Below, piece after piece: positions 44,801 through 53,286 of a stretch of DNA of 64,000 nt; position 1 is the stretch's first letter, and the number at the start of each line of letters is the position of its first letter. The notes under the pieces were generated by a model. The model had not been told where the DNA came from. It worked only from the letters and a program-made list of their open reading frames with translations, and did no database searches. The translations under genes and the position numbers were made by a program. Source of the stretch: Cohnella silvisoli. GTDB lineage: Bacteria; Bacillota; Bacilli; Paenibacillales; Paenibacillaceae. The stretch covers positions 186,001 through 250,000 of the forward strand of contig NZ_JAIOAP010000009.1 of NCBI RefSeq assembly GCF_021190915.1, in the 5' to 3' direction.

Positions 44801-45781
44801 GGTATACACATAATTCAATATGGAGTTGCCCATATCGTCCACATCGCCGGCAAAAACGCCGGTCAAGCTCTTAGGTGTCGTAATCGATGCATTGTTGGGT
44901 ACCGAATAGTCGGACATGAATACTTTGCCGTTCATGGCGAAGTTCCCGCCGTAGTTGCCCAGATCGGCAGCCCAATGTCCTGTATAGTCGAATAATAAAT
45001 ACATTCCGCTGTTGGTCGAACGATTGCGAAGTACGAAAAACTCGTTGTAGATCGCCGTACCTTGAATATTGTCCATGACGCCGTTCTCATATTTCCCGTC
45101 CACTGTGATGACCTCAGGAGGATCCTGAGAATTGAACGTACGAGCATATCCGCTCGTTAAAGCGACTGTCTTCAACAAGTGGCTTCCCGTAAAGTTCGCG
45201 CCCCCGGTCATATACATGAAATCCGTATTGGCAACGTCATTTGCCATCGCTTTTTGGCGAAACAGGCTTGGGTTCGAGAAAAGCTTCGCCGAGCCCGATA
45301 CATTCTGTATGACGGACCATTCTTGTACGATCCCAGTCGATGGATATACGATATAATATCGGTTTACTTTGATGTCGGAATTATGGAACGTAACTACCAA
45401 TTGCAGTTCACCTTGAGAAAGGGTAGACAACGTATGCGCGTCATAAACCCATCCCGTACTGGATCCAGTATACGTTGTCCCCTCTATTTTTACGGAAAAT
45501 TCATCCGATAGCGCCGCGCCCTGAATGTACTCCTGTCCGGTGAGTTTGTTCTTGAAGCTCGTCTGCAAATACTGTCCGCTGGCGTTTAATTGTAACTTCT
45601 TCTCGACGGCGGCCGTCCCGATCGTCCAGATCCGGTTCACGCTGTCGTAGTTGACGTATGCATCACCTGCGGCAGCCGCCCGGTTGTCCATAGCAGCCAT
45701 TGATCCGACTATTGCCATGATCGCAACAAACGTTCCAGTTACAATCAACTTCCACACTCGAATTCCCGTCCATTTTCTCAT
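41885..45781 (-). CDS. Secreted clan GH-D-like glycosidase with three C-terminal repeat modules
   Basis: A 1298-residue secreted protein. A signal peptide (about 1-38, ending NRAAAAG) comes first. The catalytic part (about 40-735) has an N-terminal super-sandwich and a barrel recalling GH36/GH27 alpha-galactosidases: YIGIDTGWIDDNW, a RYDAQPSW segment in the place of the usual K-W/Y-D nucleophile motif, and GVSSGGELL in place of the acid/base loop. A fibronectin-like domain (about 745-820) follows, then three copies of a roughly 150-residue module starting near 822, 974 and 1139, each with GDG(I/V)xVKxMKNG and YFVVN motifs. The same module occurs in 53287-56328. Likely an extracellular alpha-galactosidase or relative; exact specificity unknown. 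Last gene of its importer operon. Confidence 0.8.
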   Translation of the reverse strand: MRKWTGIRVWKLIVTGTFVAIMAIVGSMAAMDNRAAAAGDAYVNYDSVNRIWTIGTAAVEKKLQLNASGQYLQTSFKNKLTGQEYIQGAALSDEFSVKIEGTTYTGSSTGWVYDAHTLSTLSQGELQLVVTFHNSDIKVNRYYIVYPSTGIVQEWSVIQNVSGSAKLFSNPSLFRQKAMANDVANTDFMYMTGGANFTGSHLLKTVALTSGYARTFNSQDPPEVITVDGKYENGVMDNIQGTAIYNEFFVLRNRSTNSGMYLLFDYTGHWAADLGNYGGNFAMNGKVFMSDYSVPNNASITTPKSLTGVFAGDVDDMGNSILNYVYTYKWDYTRDAYFAKVKTGQWNVNVPQTENAFQAINNGRYIGIDTGWIDDNWYDRKGDWNNMFHDDFKGLIAYAALSGMSYNIWNPPWQADAQSDVLTQNPSYQVGNDTPTYYGSHLNLANDNAVSWIRNDLNGKQSQWGTHALRYDAQPSWPSNGSDNDMLAQSNNFYQLLKTFKDDNPSAGIFGVSSGGELLTIESARYSDTQQNTDGNVMHYDGYYSSLITPLDKLFTGGNTENYQWQNPYSKNNRGTLSMATLVQMNVADAVVSDADKESWRKDIELYHYFKTEGVVGRWVKVYRPNVSTGDKTYFLQKMSGDSTKGYLTTRHNESMIGNNVTVYPKGLTPSANYTVATLEGGRATATNTGSYWMTNGITLTPLKRGEVIFFNLENRPGNGSDTTAPIAPSNVTKSQTAYLKHGGTQVVWTAGTDNNWISYYEIYKNGTPYTKVSTGTFFFDVNGSVDDSYQVRTVDGDGNTSSLVAAYSTDTSIASTTYKLSTDFSNKQSGKGWSYVQWNGSSFSNLTWDGAGTWQGAYPFNLVFHPTQLHPDTNDTAVAWTAPQAGYIKVSGNVAKAFAGGDGVNVKIMKNGTQIWPASGWQSISSVDTIGWNHDLAVKVTTGDKIYFVVNKNGNNAFDETSWDPVINYVSSGWNASSGFGTTQGLNNWYYLESSGITYPQLTWNAAANAWKGSNAYNLIWSPAHIHPDLTDTVRAWKAPNAGTVILSGNVRKGNSGGDGIQVKMMKNGSQVWPASGWQSISGTDITGINHNLKINVAANDMIYFVVNQNVNKDFDETIWDPVIVYDATASVATPLPSYAATADFSFTQGNWNWFYLQASGSTYSNMTWNSVDHRWNGAYTYNIISMPDQMHPDVNDTVRGWAAPKTGTVRLTGTVKKSASGIGGDGINVKIMKNGTQIWPAGGWQLIGGADTTGIAYDFSMSVNQGDNLYFVVNRNGNNGFDATAWNPKIEYTSIP

Positions 45782-45816
45782 TCATTTCACTCCTCTACGA
45801 TTGAACTTTGACGCCT

Positions 45817-46647
45817 TTAGCCTTTAATTCCCGAAGTTACGACACCTTCTATGAGAAAGCGTTGACCAAGAAAAAACGTTGCGATGACTGGAAGCATGAA
45901 CAGGATCGAAGCAGCGGCTGCCACTTGTTGGATGATAACGCTTCTCTCGTACACATAACCGATCGTCGATAGTGCGGTTGCGAGAGGATACTTCGCTTCG
46001 TTCAGAAACATAAACGGCGATATAAAATCCCCCCAAGCCCCCTGGAAGGTCATGATGGACACCGTGGCTACGACGGGAAGCGATAGCGGCAGGAAAATGT
46101 TCCAGTAAGTCCGAAAGATCGAGCACCCGTCAATTCTCGCCGCTTCCTCCAGCTCCTTCGGGATCACGGAGAAAAATTGCCGATACAAAAAGATAAAAAA
46201 CGACGAGCCGCCGAGACCCCAGATCAACCAAGGATAGAAAGTGTTAAGCAACCCGTATTTATGAAATAGGATATAAGTCGGAATTTGCGTAACGATCCCT
46301 GGCAGCATCATGGTGGATAGGACGATCATAAACAGCACTTTCTTGCCTGGTGCGTCGATGCGGGAGAAAGCATAACCGACAAGCCCGCTGGACAACGTCG
46401 TAGTCGTGACCGTTATCAAGCATAGGAAAACCGAATTTTTGGCAAACTTCCAAAAATCGATCATTGTAACTGCGAACCTATAATTTTCAATTTCAAATGC
46501 TCTAGGCAAAAAGTCGGGCGTATCAAACCACGGACTTAAAGAATTCGATAAAGTTAAAAACAAGGGAAGCACGAACATAACGGAACATAGCAGCAAAGCG
46601 GAGTAAAGGATGAACCGGTTCGTACGGTTATACCGCAAACTCGTCAA
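45817..46647 (-). CDS. Carbohydrate ABC transporter permease, MalG type
   Basis: A 276-residue permease with six hydrophobic segments and the docking motif EEAARIDGCSIFRTY near residue 180; ending FLIEGVVTSGIKG. The start is TTG at 46647, with AGGAGGG about 9 bases before it, and it begins 3 bases after the stop of the upstream permease. The weak start codon may lower its output slightly. It belongs to the importer with 46651-47574 and 47627-49024. Confidence 0.92.
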   Translation of the reverse strand: MTSLRYNRTNRFILYSALLLCSVMFVLPLFLTLSNSLSPWFDTPDFLPRAFEIENYRFAVTMIDFWKFAKNSVFLCLITVTTTTLSSGLVGYAFSRIDAPGKKVLFMIVLSTMMLPGIVTQIPTYILFHKYGLLNTFYPWLIWGLGGSSFFIFLYRQFFSVIPKELEEAARIDGCSIFRTYWNIFLPLSLPVVATVSIMTFQGAWGDFISPFMFLNEAKYPLATALSTIGYVYERSVIIQQVAAAASILFMLPVIATFFLGQRFLIEGVVTSGIKG

Positions 46648-46650
46648 TCG

Positions 46651-47574
46651 TTATCCCTCCTGATCCGTTTCATAATGAACCCAATAACGGCTTGTCGTGA
46701 AGATTAATATCGTAAGCAGCAAAATGACGACAAACATGATCCATAGCAGTGCCATCCCGTAAGCAAACCGTTGGAAGGCGAACACTTGTTGAAACGCATG
46801 CACGGCATAGAAATAATTAGGTCGAATAGGCGGGTCCAGCAAGCGTGTTCCCGTAAGCAATATCGGTTGAATATACATTTGCAATGCGCCGATGAATCCC
46901 ATGATCAAGTTAAAGAAAATAACCGGTGTCATGAGCGGCAGCGTAATGCGAAAGAACTTCTGGAATGACGATGCTCCGTCTATTGACGAGGCTTCGTAAT
47001 AATCCCTGGAGATTCCTTTTAACCCCGCCAGATTGATCAGAATACCGCCGCCAGCCCCCCAGACCAGCATAATAACGAGCGATAAAGTCGCGTAATCGTA
47101 ACCAAGCCAATTCAAGGCAGGCAGATGAAAGAATTTCAATATCGTATTGATGATTCCGTCCTTATCCGCATATAAGAACCGGAACATTAAACCGACCGAG
47201 ACCAGCGGCACGATCGAAGGCAAATAGAAGATCGTCCGATAGATTCCCATCCCTCGAATACTTCTATTGAGAAGCAACGCGAGCAGCAATCCAACCGCTG
47301 TTCCGATGGGAACATACACAATGGCAATATAGATAGTTCTTCCGAGCGAGTAAATGGCATCTGTATCGGAAAATACGTTTTTGTAATTTTGCAAGCCGAC
47401 CAGCCGCAAACGATCGATATTAAAACCAATAAAATTGGTGAAGCTGAGGTACAGTCCATAAAATAACGGATAGAGGCCGAAAAACGCGAATACGACGACC
47501 CATGGCGATACCATCAAATAAAAAGCTAACGTACGGCGGCTCCTCTCCGTTCGGATAAGATCCACTCCTTTCAT
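46651..47574 (-). CDS. Carbohydrate ABC transporter permease, MalF/UgpA type
   Basis: About 307 residues with six hydrophobic segments; FGLYPLFYGLYLSFTNF near the N-terminus and docking loop YEASSIDGASSFQKF, with Ser replacing the second Ala of EAA. The start is uncertain: the ATG at 47574 lacks a good ribosome site, and a longer frame reaches 47643, overlapping the binding-protein gene. A hairpin lies directly upstream (47584-47610), so initiation may be coupled to upstream translation. Channel subunit of the importer whose operon ends with the secreted clan GH-D-like enzyme. Confidence 0.9.
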   Translation of the reverse strand: MKGVDLIRTERSRRTLAFYLMVSPWVVVFAFFGLYPLFYGLYLSFTNFIGFNIDRLRLVGLQNYKNVFSDTDAIYSLGRTIYIAIVYVPIGTAVGLLLALLLNRSIRGMGIYRTIFYLPSIVPLVSVGLMFRFLYADKDGIINTILKFFHLPALNWLGYDYATLSLVIMLVWGAGGGILINLAGLKGISRDYYEASSIDGASSFQKFFRITLPLMTPVIFFNLIMGFIGALQMYIQPILLTGTRLLDPPIRPNYFYAVHAFQQVFAFQRFAYGMALLWIMFVVILLLTILIFTTSRYWVHYETDQEG

Positions 47575-47583
47575 CAGTAAGAA

Positions 47584-47610
47584 GAAAGGGAATCTCAAGG
47601 ATCCCCTTTC
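47584..47610 (-). terminator. Hairpin between the binding-protein and permease genes
   Basis: An 11-base stem with one wobble (47600-47610 with 47584-47594), a 5-base loop, then TTCTTA on the minus strand. It fills the 52-base gap between the binding-protein stop and the permease start. It probably acts as a partial terminator or RNA-stabilising hairpin that keeps the binding protein in excess. Confidence 0.6.
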
Positions 47611-47626
47611 CTTCCAGCGGGTCAGC

Positions 47627-49024
47627 TTACTTCTGTGCTGCACTCATGCCTTCCTTAAGCAGCGTGGAGGCATCCTTGTTTAACTGCTTCATCGCTTCGT
47701 CCAACATCGACTTCCCGAAATAGACCGGTGTCAGATGTTTCTTAAGAAGCGCGTCCCCGTTGAGCAGATAAGGGTTGACCTCCAATACGTCGTTGCTATA
47801 ATTCAGTTCTCCTTGCAGTACCTTAAACGCTTGTTTATCGAACTCCGTCGTTTGCGGAAGCATCTCTACCAAGTGCTTCATCGCAGGAACACCCCATCCG
47901 CCTTTGGCGCGTTCTTCGGCAAGCTTCCCGCCGAAGTACCACTCATACACTTTCCAAGTTTCCTCCGGATGTTTCGTTGCTTTATTGATAATAGCGCCGG
48001 TAGCCGAGCCGGTAGGAGAAACTCGCTTGCCACCCTCTGCTATAGGCGCCGGCAGCATACCGAAATCGTCCAGATGGGTTTTCGTATGCTCGTCATTGCG
48101 CAGCAGTCCGGAGAACCAGTAGCCTGACAGCATCATCGCGGCGCGATCCGTCAGGAAGATCTCCCCACCCCACGCGGCCTTATCCTGATTGATCTGATTC
48201 GGGCCGACATTCGCTTTGACCGCGTCTACCCATAGTCCGAGCCCTTCCTTCACTTCCGGCTTATCGTAATCAATCGAACTGAAATCGCTTGAGGATAGTG
48301 TGACTCCTTTACTTAGCAGATAAGTCATTAACCAAGGCAGATCCGCTTCCGATTTACCAAGAATACCGAGTCCGAATTGTTTAATCGTGTCGCCTTCCGT
48401 AATCGTCAGTTTCTTGGAAAGCTCGAACAGCTCTTTCCAGGTCATAGGCTGCGAGGCATCTGGAATTGGCACTCCAGCAGCTTCAAACAGCTTCTTGTTG
48501 TACCAAACCGTATAATCCGGAGACCAGTCTTTCGGTATGCCGTAGATCGGCCCTTGTCCTTGAACCTTTCCATCAAACCTGAATACGTTAGTGGCCGGTC
48601 CGAGATCGTCCTCGCGGATAATTGAGCTCTTCTGAATGAATGGCGTCAGATCCATCGCGATACCGCGAATGACGTAGGAGGGTGTATCGTTGACACCGCT
48701 TATCCGAATAATATCCGGAGCTTCCCCGGTCGCGAGCTGAGCGGCAAGCTTAGTTGCATCCGTATCCTCGCGCTGTATTTTGATGCCTGGATTATCATCT
48801 TCAAACTGCTTAATTTGCTCTGTCGATATTTCATCATTATTGATATTGAAGCGAACGACGATGGGATCAGCATCCTTACCTCCTTTATCGGACGGAGAAG
48901 CCTGCTGAGACTCGTTCCCTTCCTTCACCGGGCTATTCGTTTCTGAGCCAGATTTATTATTGCCGCATGCCGTCAACCCTACCGCCATTATGAGACCGAG
49001 AAGCAAATAACCTTTCTTTTTCAT
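47627..49024 (-). CDS. Sugar-binding lipoprotein of ABC importer
   Basis: A 465-residue family 1 solute-binding protein. The lipobox AVGLTAC puts the lipid-anchored Cys at about residue 20, followed by a Ser/Gly/Asp-rich linker. It contains VWYNKKLFEAAGVPIPD and MMLSGYWFSGL-type motifs of CUT1 binding proteins. The ATG at 49024 has TGGAGGG before it. It lies 113 bases after the tandem-sensor kinase gene, with a possible weak promoter (TATACT about 45 bases upstream), and starts the importer genes of this operon. Confidence 0.94.
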   Translation of the reverse strand: MKKKGYLLLGLIMAVGLTACGNNKSGSETNSPVKEGNESQQASPSDKGGKDADPIVVRFNINNDEISTEQIKQFEDDNPGIKIQREDTDATKLAAQLATGEAPDIIRISGVNDTPSYVIRGIAMDLTPFIQKSSIIREDDLGPATNVFRFDGKVQGQGPIYGIPKDWSPDYTVWYNKKLFEAAGVPIPDASQPMTWKELFELSKKLTITEGDTIKQFGLGILGKSEADLPWLMTYLLSKGVTLSSSDFSSIDYDKPEVKEGLGLWVDAVKANVGPNQINQDKAAWGGEIFLTDRAAMMLSGYWFSGLLRNDEHTKTHLDDFGMLPAPIAEGGKRVSPTGSATGAIINKATKHPEETWKVYEWYFGGKLAEERAKGGWGVPAMKHLVEMLPQTTEFDKQAFKVLQGELNYSNDVLEVNPYLLNGDALLKKHLTPVYFGKSMLDEAMKQLNKDASTLLKEGMSAAQK

Positions 49025-49137
49025 GCAAGACCCTCCATAAAATTAAGAATTGAGAGCATCATATGCGCTCATGACTGTAGTATAGAGATGAACGACATGG
49101 ACCGGCTACGAGACGATCATACGATATGACAGGGTAT

Positions 49138-51903
49138 TTATCCGAAGTTAAGAGGGAGTTCGATAAGGGTTCGGGTCCCTCTCATCGGCTCACTGACGAC
49201 ATTCATTACGGCCTGATCCTTATAATACAAACGAAGACGATGGCTCACATTTGACAAGCCGATCCCGCCGCCGCCCTCATCACTCTTGTGATCTCTATGA
49301 ATCTCTGTACCTTTCTCAAGCTCGTTGTTAAGCTGCGTTAACCTGACTGAGTCCATTCCAATGCCGTTGTCACTCACTTCGATCCGCAAGCATCCTGCCT
49401 CCGAACGAATTTTGATTCCAATCCATCCTTCCTCGTCGAAACCTTCCAGCCCGTGCTTCAAACAGTTCTCCACGATAGGCTGAAGGATAAATTTCACGAC
49501 GCTCGCAGCAAGTAATTCCTTAGGCACATCTATTTGGAATGTATACAGGTTTCCCGTACGGAACTGTTGAATGGCCATATAATTTCGAACATGATCCAAC
49601 TCATTGTCCAGCGTTACGACTTCTGTGTCATTGCTTATGCTATAGCGAAACAGGTCAGCCAAAGCTGTCACCATCATTCCAATATCGCGGTTACCAGTTC
49701 TCATGCATCTCATGTTGATAGCTTCCAGTGTATTGTATAGAAAATGGGGTTTAATCTGGGCTTGAAGCATCTTGAGCTCGGCCAACGCTTTCGTCGATAG
49801 CAATTCAGTCTCACGAATTTTGATATTTGCATTTTCCTCCATCACGTTCATATTCTGATGAACGACTTCGGCCAACTGACGGATCATCCCGTTGTAGCTT
49901 CGAACGATTTCGGCAATTTCGTTGCGCCCCTTGTCAATGGTCGCCTGATAGAACTTCCCTTCTCCCGCGAGAGCCATCATTCGTTTCAATTCCCTAAGCG
50001 GCTTCAGCAAAAAAGCCGTAATGGTGAGAGCCAATACAATGGATAACAGCCACACGATTGCGATAATGAGCAGAAAAGCATATTTATACTCCCTATTCTT
50101 GTAAACAATCCGGTCATTGGAATAAGACACCTCCATCCGCCAGTCGGATTCCGGCACCCGTCCAGACCATTGCATGGCACCGGCGCCGAATTCAGGGGGA
50201 AAACGATCATACGGATAGATTTGGGTACCGAAAGAATCTTTTATTTGCAACGCAAACCCGAGTGGACTTAATTTTTCAAACAAAGACTCTCTCGGTACCA
50301 GCAGTAAATAATAGACCGAGAGCCCGCGATCGGATCTATAGGCGAATCGCTTAATTAAAGCCGGTTTAATCGTATTGAATGCGTCTTTGTAACCGTTAAT
50401 CCAATAAGCCTCGTCGGTATTGCGCATCTCCCCCGGCTCCAGCCTGAACAAATCGCGGTTATCGGAGAAGATGGAAGAATAGACGGCTTGTCCGCCCGCA
50501 TCGAACAGAACGAAGTATTCGGCTTCGTTGAGCCCGGCGAGCATTGGAATACTCACATTAACCGAGACGTCAGACATAGGTTCTGGTATCTCTGAGTTAT
50601 ACGTGCGTTTTAGGAGAATCTGCAGCGGTTCGCTCGCATGAATCTGATTGATTAAGTGGTTCATAGAATCTATGCGATTTTGGATTGAGACGCCAGTATA
50701 CGTTCCAATCTCGCCGATCATGAGTCCCATCTGTTTCTGGACGACTTGATTGAACAAACCTGAATAAAGCCATCCTCCGGTCAATGTCGGAAGCATAGCC
50801 GCAAGAGAGAATATAACGAGCAGTCTTTGACGGAGGGTCAGGGGGATTATACTCTTCGGTATCCACTCCTCGGAGATCGACTTCGAGTCCCATCGATCGC
50901 CCCTGGATTGCTCTTTCATCTTCCTGGACAGCAACAGGAAAGAATCCAACGTTCTCTTTGCATAGAAGAAGCTGATCCCGAAAGTGACGACTACTGTTGC
51001 GCAGAAGAGCCAAATCAATCGATTCCATAACGTGAAAATCGAGTAGTGGACAATTGGAGTCGCGGGAGCGAATGTAACCTTATAGGGATACGGACTTAAT
51101 TCTTTAGCGGAGGCTTGACCCACCGGGGCATCATCAGACGACCAGAGCCGATTCCCTTGTGTATCCTCTACGGAGAAGCTGAAGGCTTCCGATTGAAGCA
51201 AGGGTAATCCCGTTCTAAAAAAATCGTCCTGCAATTGCATGAGGATTAGAACACCGTTCATATTTCCGTTACTGATAATCATACGGTTCTTCAAATTTTC
51301 CGTGAAAAGGCGCAGTTCCCGGATAACGGTTTTATCTTGCGCGAGGTGCCGAGAATCAATAAACTTAGACAAATCCTGCGACGAGTATTTCACGATTCTG
51401 TTGTGGTCTTCCAGGAATCTTTCGCTCATATGTATTTTCTGCAATAAATCCATCCGAATGTTCGGAAGCTCCGCAAATCCATCCTGGCCGATATCCTTAA
51501 TCCAAGCCGCTTGTCCCGCATCACCCCCGATGAAATAGATACGATGAACCAAATCCGGAGATAAATGAAGCGCATTCAACTTAGCCGACAGTTCTGCCCT
51601 ATGAACGGCCGCGAAATGAGCATCCCTATATAGGAGCGACTCCTGAAAATAAGTACTGAAGTACGGGGTCTGCAGCAATTGCAGTAAATGGTCAATTTCA
51701 CCGAGTTGAAGGAGAGTATTATGATAGAACTGCGTGGAAACGTTCGACTTGCGGTTGTCCTCGATCATTCTGTTCATACTGTTTACATAGGTTAAACCGA
51801 TCTGGACCATTACAATCTGAGCCAATATGGTCAACATGACGGAGACGGCAACAATACGCCAGGGCGTTGGGCTATGCTTGCTCAACCATCGACTAATGGC
51901 CAT
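49138..51903 (-). CDS. YesM-type histidine kinase with two tandem membrane sensor units
   Basis: A 921-residue kinase, far longer than the usual 570-620 residues. It has four membrane segments (about 17-38, 278-300, 361-383, 618-642) bounding two extracellular regions of about 230 residues each. A HAMP-like linker, the phosphorylation motif IKPHFLYNTLEAI (His near 720) and an ATPase domain (IVENCLKHGLEG, VSDNGIGMD) follow. The N-terminal 340 residues look like a complete second sensor without a kinase. It starts one base after the response-regulator stop (TAGGGGGAAG site). It should phosphorylate the product of 51905-53173 in response to two signals, or to one signal through stacked sensors. 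Confidence 0.92.
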   Translation of the reverse strand: MAISRWLSKHSPTPWRIVAVSVMLTILAQIVMVQIGLTYVNSMNRMIEDNRKSNVSTQFYHNTLLQLGEIDHLLQLLQTPYFSTYFQESLLYRDAHFAAVHRAELSAKLNALHLSPDLVHRIYFIGGDAGQAAWIKDIGQDGFAELPNIRMDLLQKIHMSERFLEDHNRIVKYSSQDLSKFIDSRHLAQDKTVIRELRLFTENLKNRMIISNGNMNGVLILMQLQDDFFRTGLPLLQSEAFSFSVEDTQGNRLWSSDDAPVGQASAKELSPYPYKVTFAPATPIVHYSIFTLWNRLIWLFCATVVVTFGISFFYAKRTLDSFLLLSRKMKEQSRGDRWDSKSISEEWIPKSIIPLTLRQRLLVIFSLAAMLPTLTGGWLYSGLFNQVVQKQMGLMIGEIGTYTGVSIQNRIDSMNHLINQIHASEPLQILLKRTYNSEIPEPMSDVSVNVSIPMLAGLNEAEYFVLFDAGGQAVYSSIFSDNRDLFRLEPGEMRNTDEAYWINGYKDAFNTIKPALIKRFAYRSDRGLSVYYLLLVPRESLFEKLSPLGFALQIKDSFGTQIYPYDRFPPEFGAGAMQWSGRVPESDWRMEVSYSNDRIVYKNREYKYAFLLIIAIVWLLSIVLALTITAFLLKPLRELKRMMALAGEGKFYQATIDKGRNEIAEIVRSYNGMIRQLAEVVHQNMNVMEENANIKIRETELLSTKALAELKMLQAQIKPHFLYNTLEAINMRCMRTGNRDIGMMVTALADLFRYSISNDTEVVTLDNELDHVRNYMAIQQFRTGNLYTFQIDVPKELLAASVVKFILQPIVENCLKHGLEGFDEEGWIGIKIRSEAGCLRIEVSDNGIGMDSVRLTQLNNELEKGTEIHRDHKSDEGGGGIGLSNVSHRLRLYYKDQAVMNVVSEPMRGTRTLIELPLNFG

Positions 51904-51904
51904 C

Positions 51905-53173
51905 TCAGCTTCCCCCTATGCGCGCTTTCTTGACGATCGATATCTCTCTGAAATCCATCGGCGTCGTCCCCGTGTGCTTCTTGAATAGCTCCGTAAAATA
52001 GTTCTGATCCGAGTAGCCGACTTTCTCCGCAACCTCATATACTTTATACCGTATATCGGCCAACATCTCGGCAGCCCTCTCCATCCTGAGCGAGGTTAAA
52101 TAAGTTAAATAGGTTTCTCCCGACTCCTTGAACAGCATACTTAAATGTCCGGGAGTAACGTAGACCTGCTCGGCCACTTCCTTGAGCGTTAGTCCTCTGC
52201 CATAATTTTGTCTAATGTACTCTTTGGCTTGGCTGACGACCTTGTTCTCCTCCTTGAGCACATCCGTTGCTACTCGTATAGCGTTATCTTCCGATGTCCT
52301 CTTCAAAAGGACGCGCGCCGATTCGAACGAATGGCGAACGAGCATGACTTCCGGAACGATGCTGCCTATGGCGAGTGAAAGCGTCGACTTGAACAAGCCG
52401 CGAAATCGGAACAAACTCTGCTTGAGCTCTGTCATGTCCGCCACCGCGGACGGTCCGGAAGAGAGCAAACCGCATTCCGCCGTATCGCGATTGACCAGAT
52501 GAACCCGTTGTCCTGGCGTGTCCCATAAATCATTTAACAGATTGTTCAATGAAAATACGATTAACTTCAATTCCTTAGCGCTTACAGGATGTTTGCTCTG
52601 TCTCATGCGATCGAGACTAAGAATCCCGACGCGATAGACGTTTCCATCCAGGCGAATCCCATTTTCCGCCATTCCTTGCAAGATTTCAACTGACGACATC
52701 TCCTGCGTCAACAGCCGGTACGTGAACTCTTCGCGCATCAGAAGAGACAGCATCGATTCTTTGCGTTCTAGCAATTGTTTGCGAGACTCCTCCTGCTTCC
52801 TTTCATCCATAGTTCGAATTACTTCTCCAAATGTATTAAACATTGCATCGAAATCGGTAGGCTTAAGCAAATAGCCCACCGCTCCATGGTCAATCGCATG
52901 CTTGGCATAGTGAAATTCGCTGTAACCGGACAAGATCACGACAAGTATACGGGGATGCAACCTCTTCAACGCGTTCATGAGCTCCAAGCCATCCATAAAA
53001 GGCATGCGAATATCGGCAAGCACAATATGAACAAGGTTCTCTTCAACAAATTGGAGCGCTTCGAGCCCATGGGTACAGGAGCCGGCAACTTCTATGCCCA
53101 ATTGTCCCCATGGGGATGCGAGCAGTCCCTCCCGAATCTCCATCTCATCATCGACGATCAACAATCGGTACAT
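51905..53173 (-). CDS. Response regulator with AraC output domain, YesN type
   Basis: A 422-residue regulator. The receiver domain has the acidic pair at residues 9-10 and the phospho-acceptor Asp54 (VLADIRMPFMDG). A middle region of about 190 residues leads to an AraC DNA-binding domain (LKEVAEQVYVTPGHLSMLF, then VYEVAEKVGYSDQNYFTELF). It is shorter than the other YesN-like protein here (534 residues). AAAAAGGAGG precedes the ATG at 53173. It heads the run kinase, binding protein, permeases and secreted enzyme, and likely activates it. Only about 30 bases separate it from a strong upstream terminator, so its promoter must be tiny or lie upstream of that hairpin. Confidence 0.93.
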   Translation of the reverse strand: MYRLLIVDDEMEIREGLLASPWGQLGIEVAGSCTHGLEALQFVEENLVHIVLADIRMPFMDGLELMNALKRLHPRILVVILSGYSEFHYAKHAIDHGAVGYLLKPTDFDAMFNTFGEVIRTMDERKQEESRKQLLERKESMLSLLMREEFTYRLLTQEMSSVEILQGMAENGIRLDGNVYRVGILSLDRMRQSKHPVSAKELKLIVFSLNNLLNDLWDTPGQRVHLVNRDTAECGLLSSGPSAVADMTELKQSLFRFRGLFKSTLSLAIGSIVPEVMLVRHSFESARVLLKRTSEDNAIRVATDVLKEENKVVSQAKEYIRQNYGRGLTLKEVAEQVYVTPGHLSMLFKESGETYLTYLTSLRMERAAEMLADIRYKVYEVAEKVGYSDQNYFTELFKKHTGTTPMDFREISIVKKARIGGS

Positions 53174-53202
53174 GAAGGTTCCTCCTTTTTCATCGAGTAA
53201 GA

Positions 53203-53238
53203 AACAGCCCGCAAATCAAGACTGATTTGCGGGCTGTT
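53203..53238 (-). terminator. Terminator of the secreted propeller-protein gene
   Basis: A perfect 15-base stem (53203-53217 with 53224-53238) with a 6-base loop, followed on the minus strand by TTTCTTACTC. It lies about 48 bases past the stop at 53287 and separates that gene from the two-component operon. Confidence 0.8.
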
Positions 53239-53286
53239 GTTGAACTATTGTTTATCTTCTATCACCTGCAGATCAAGATTCCTACC

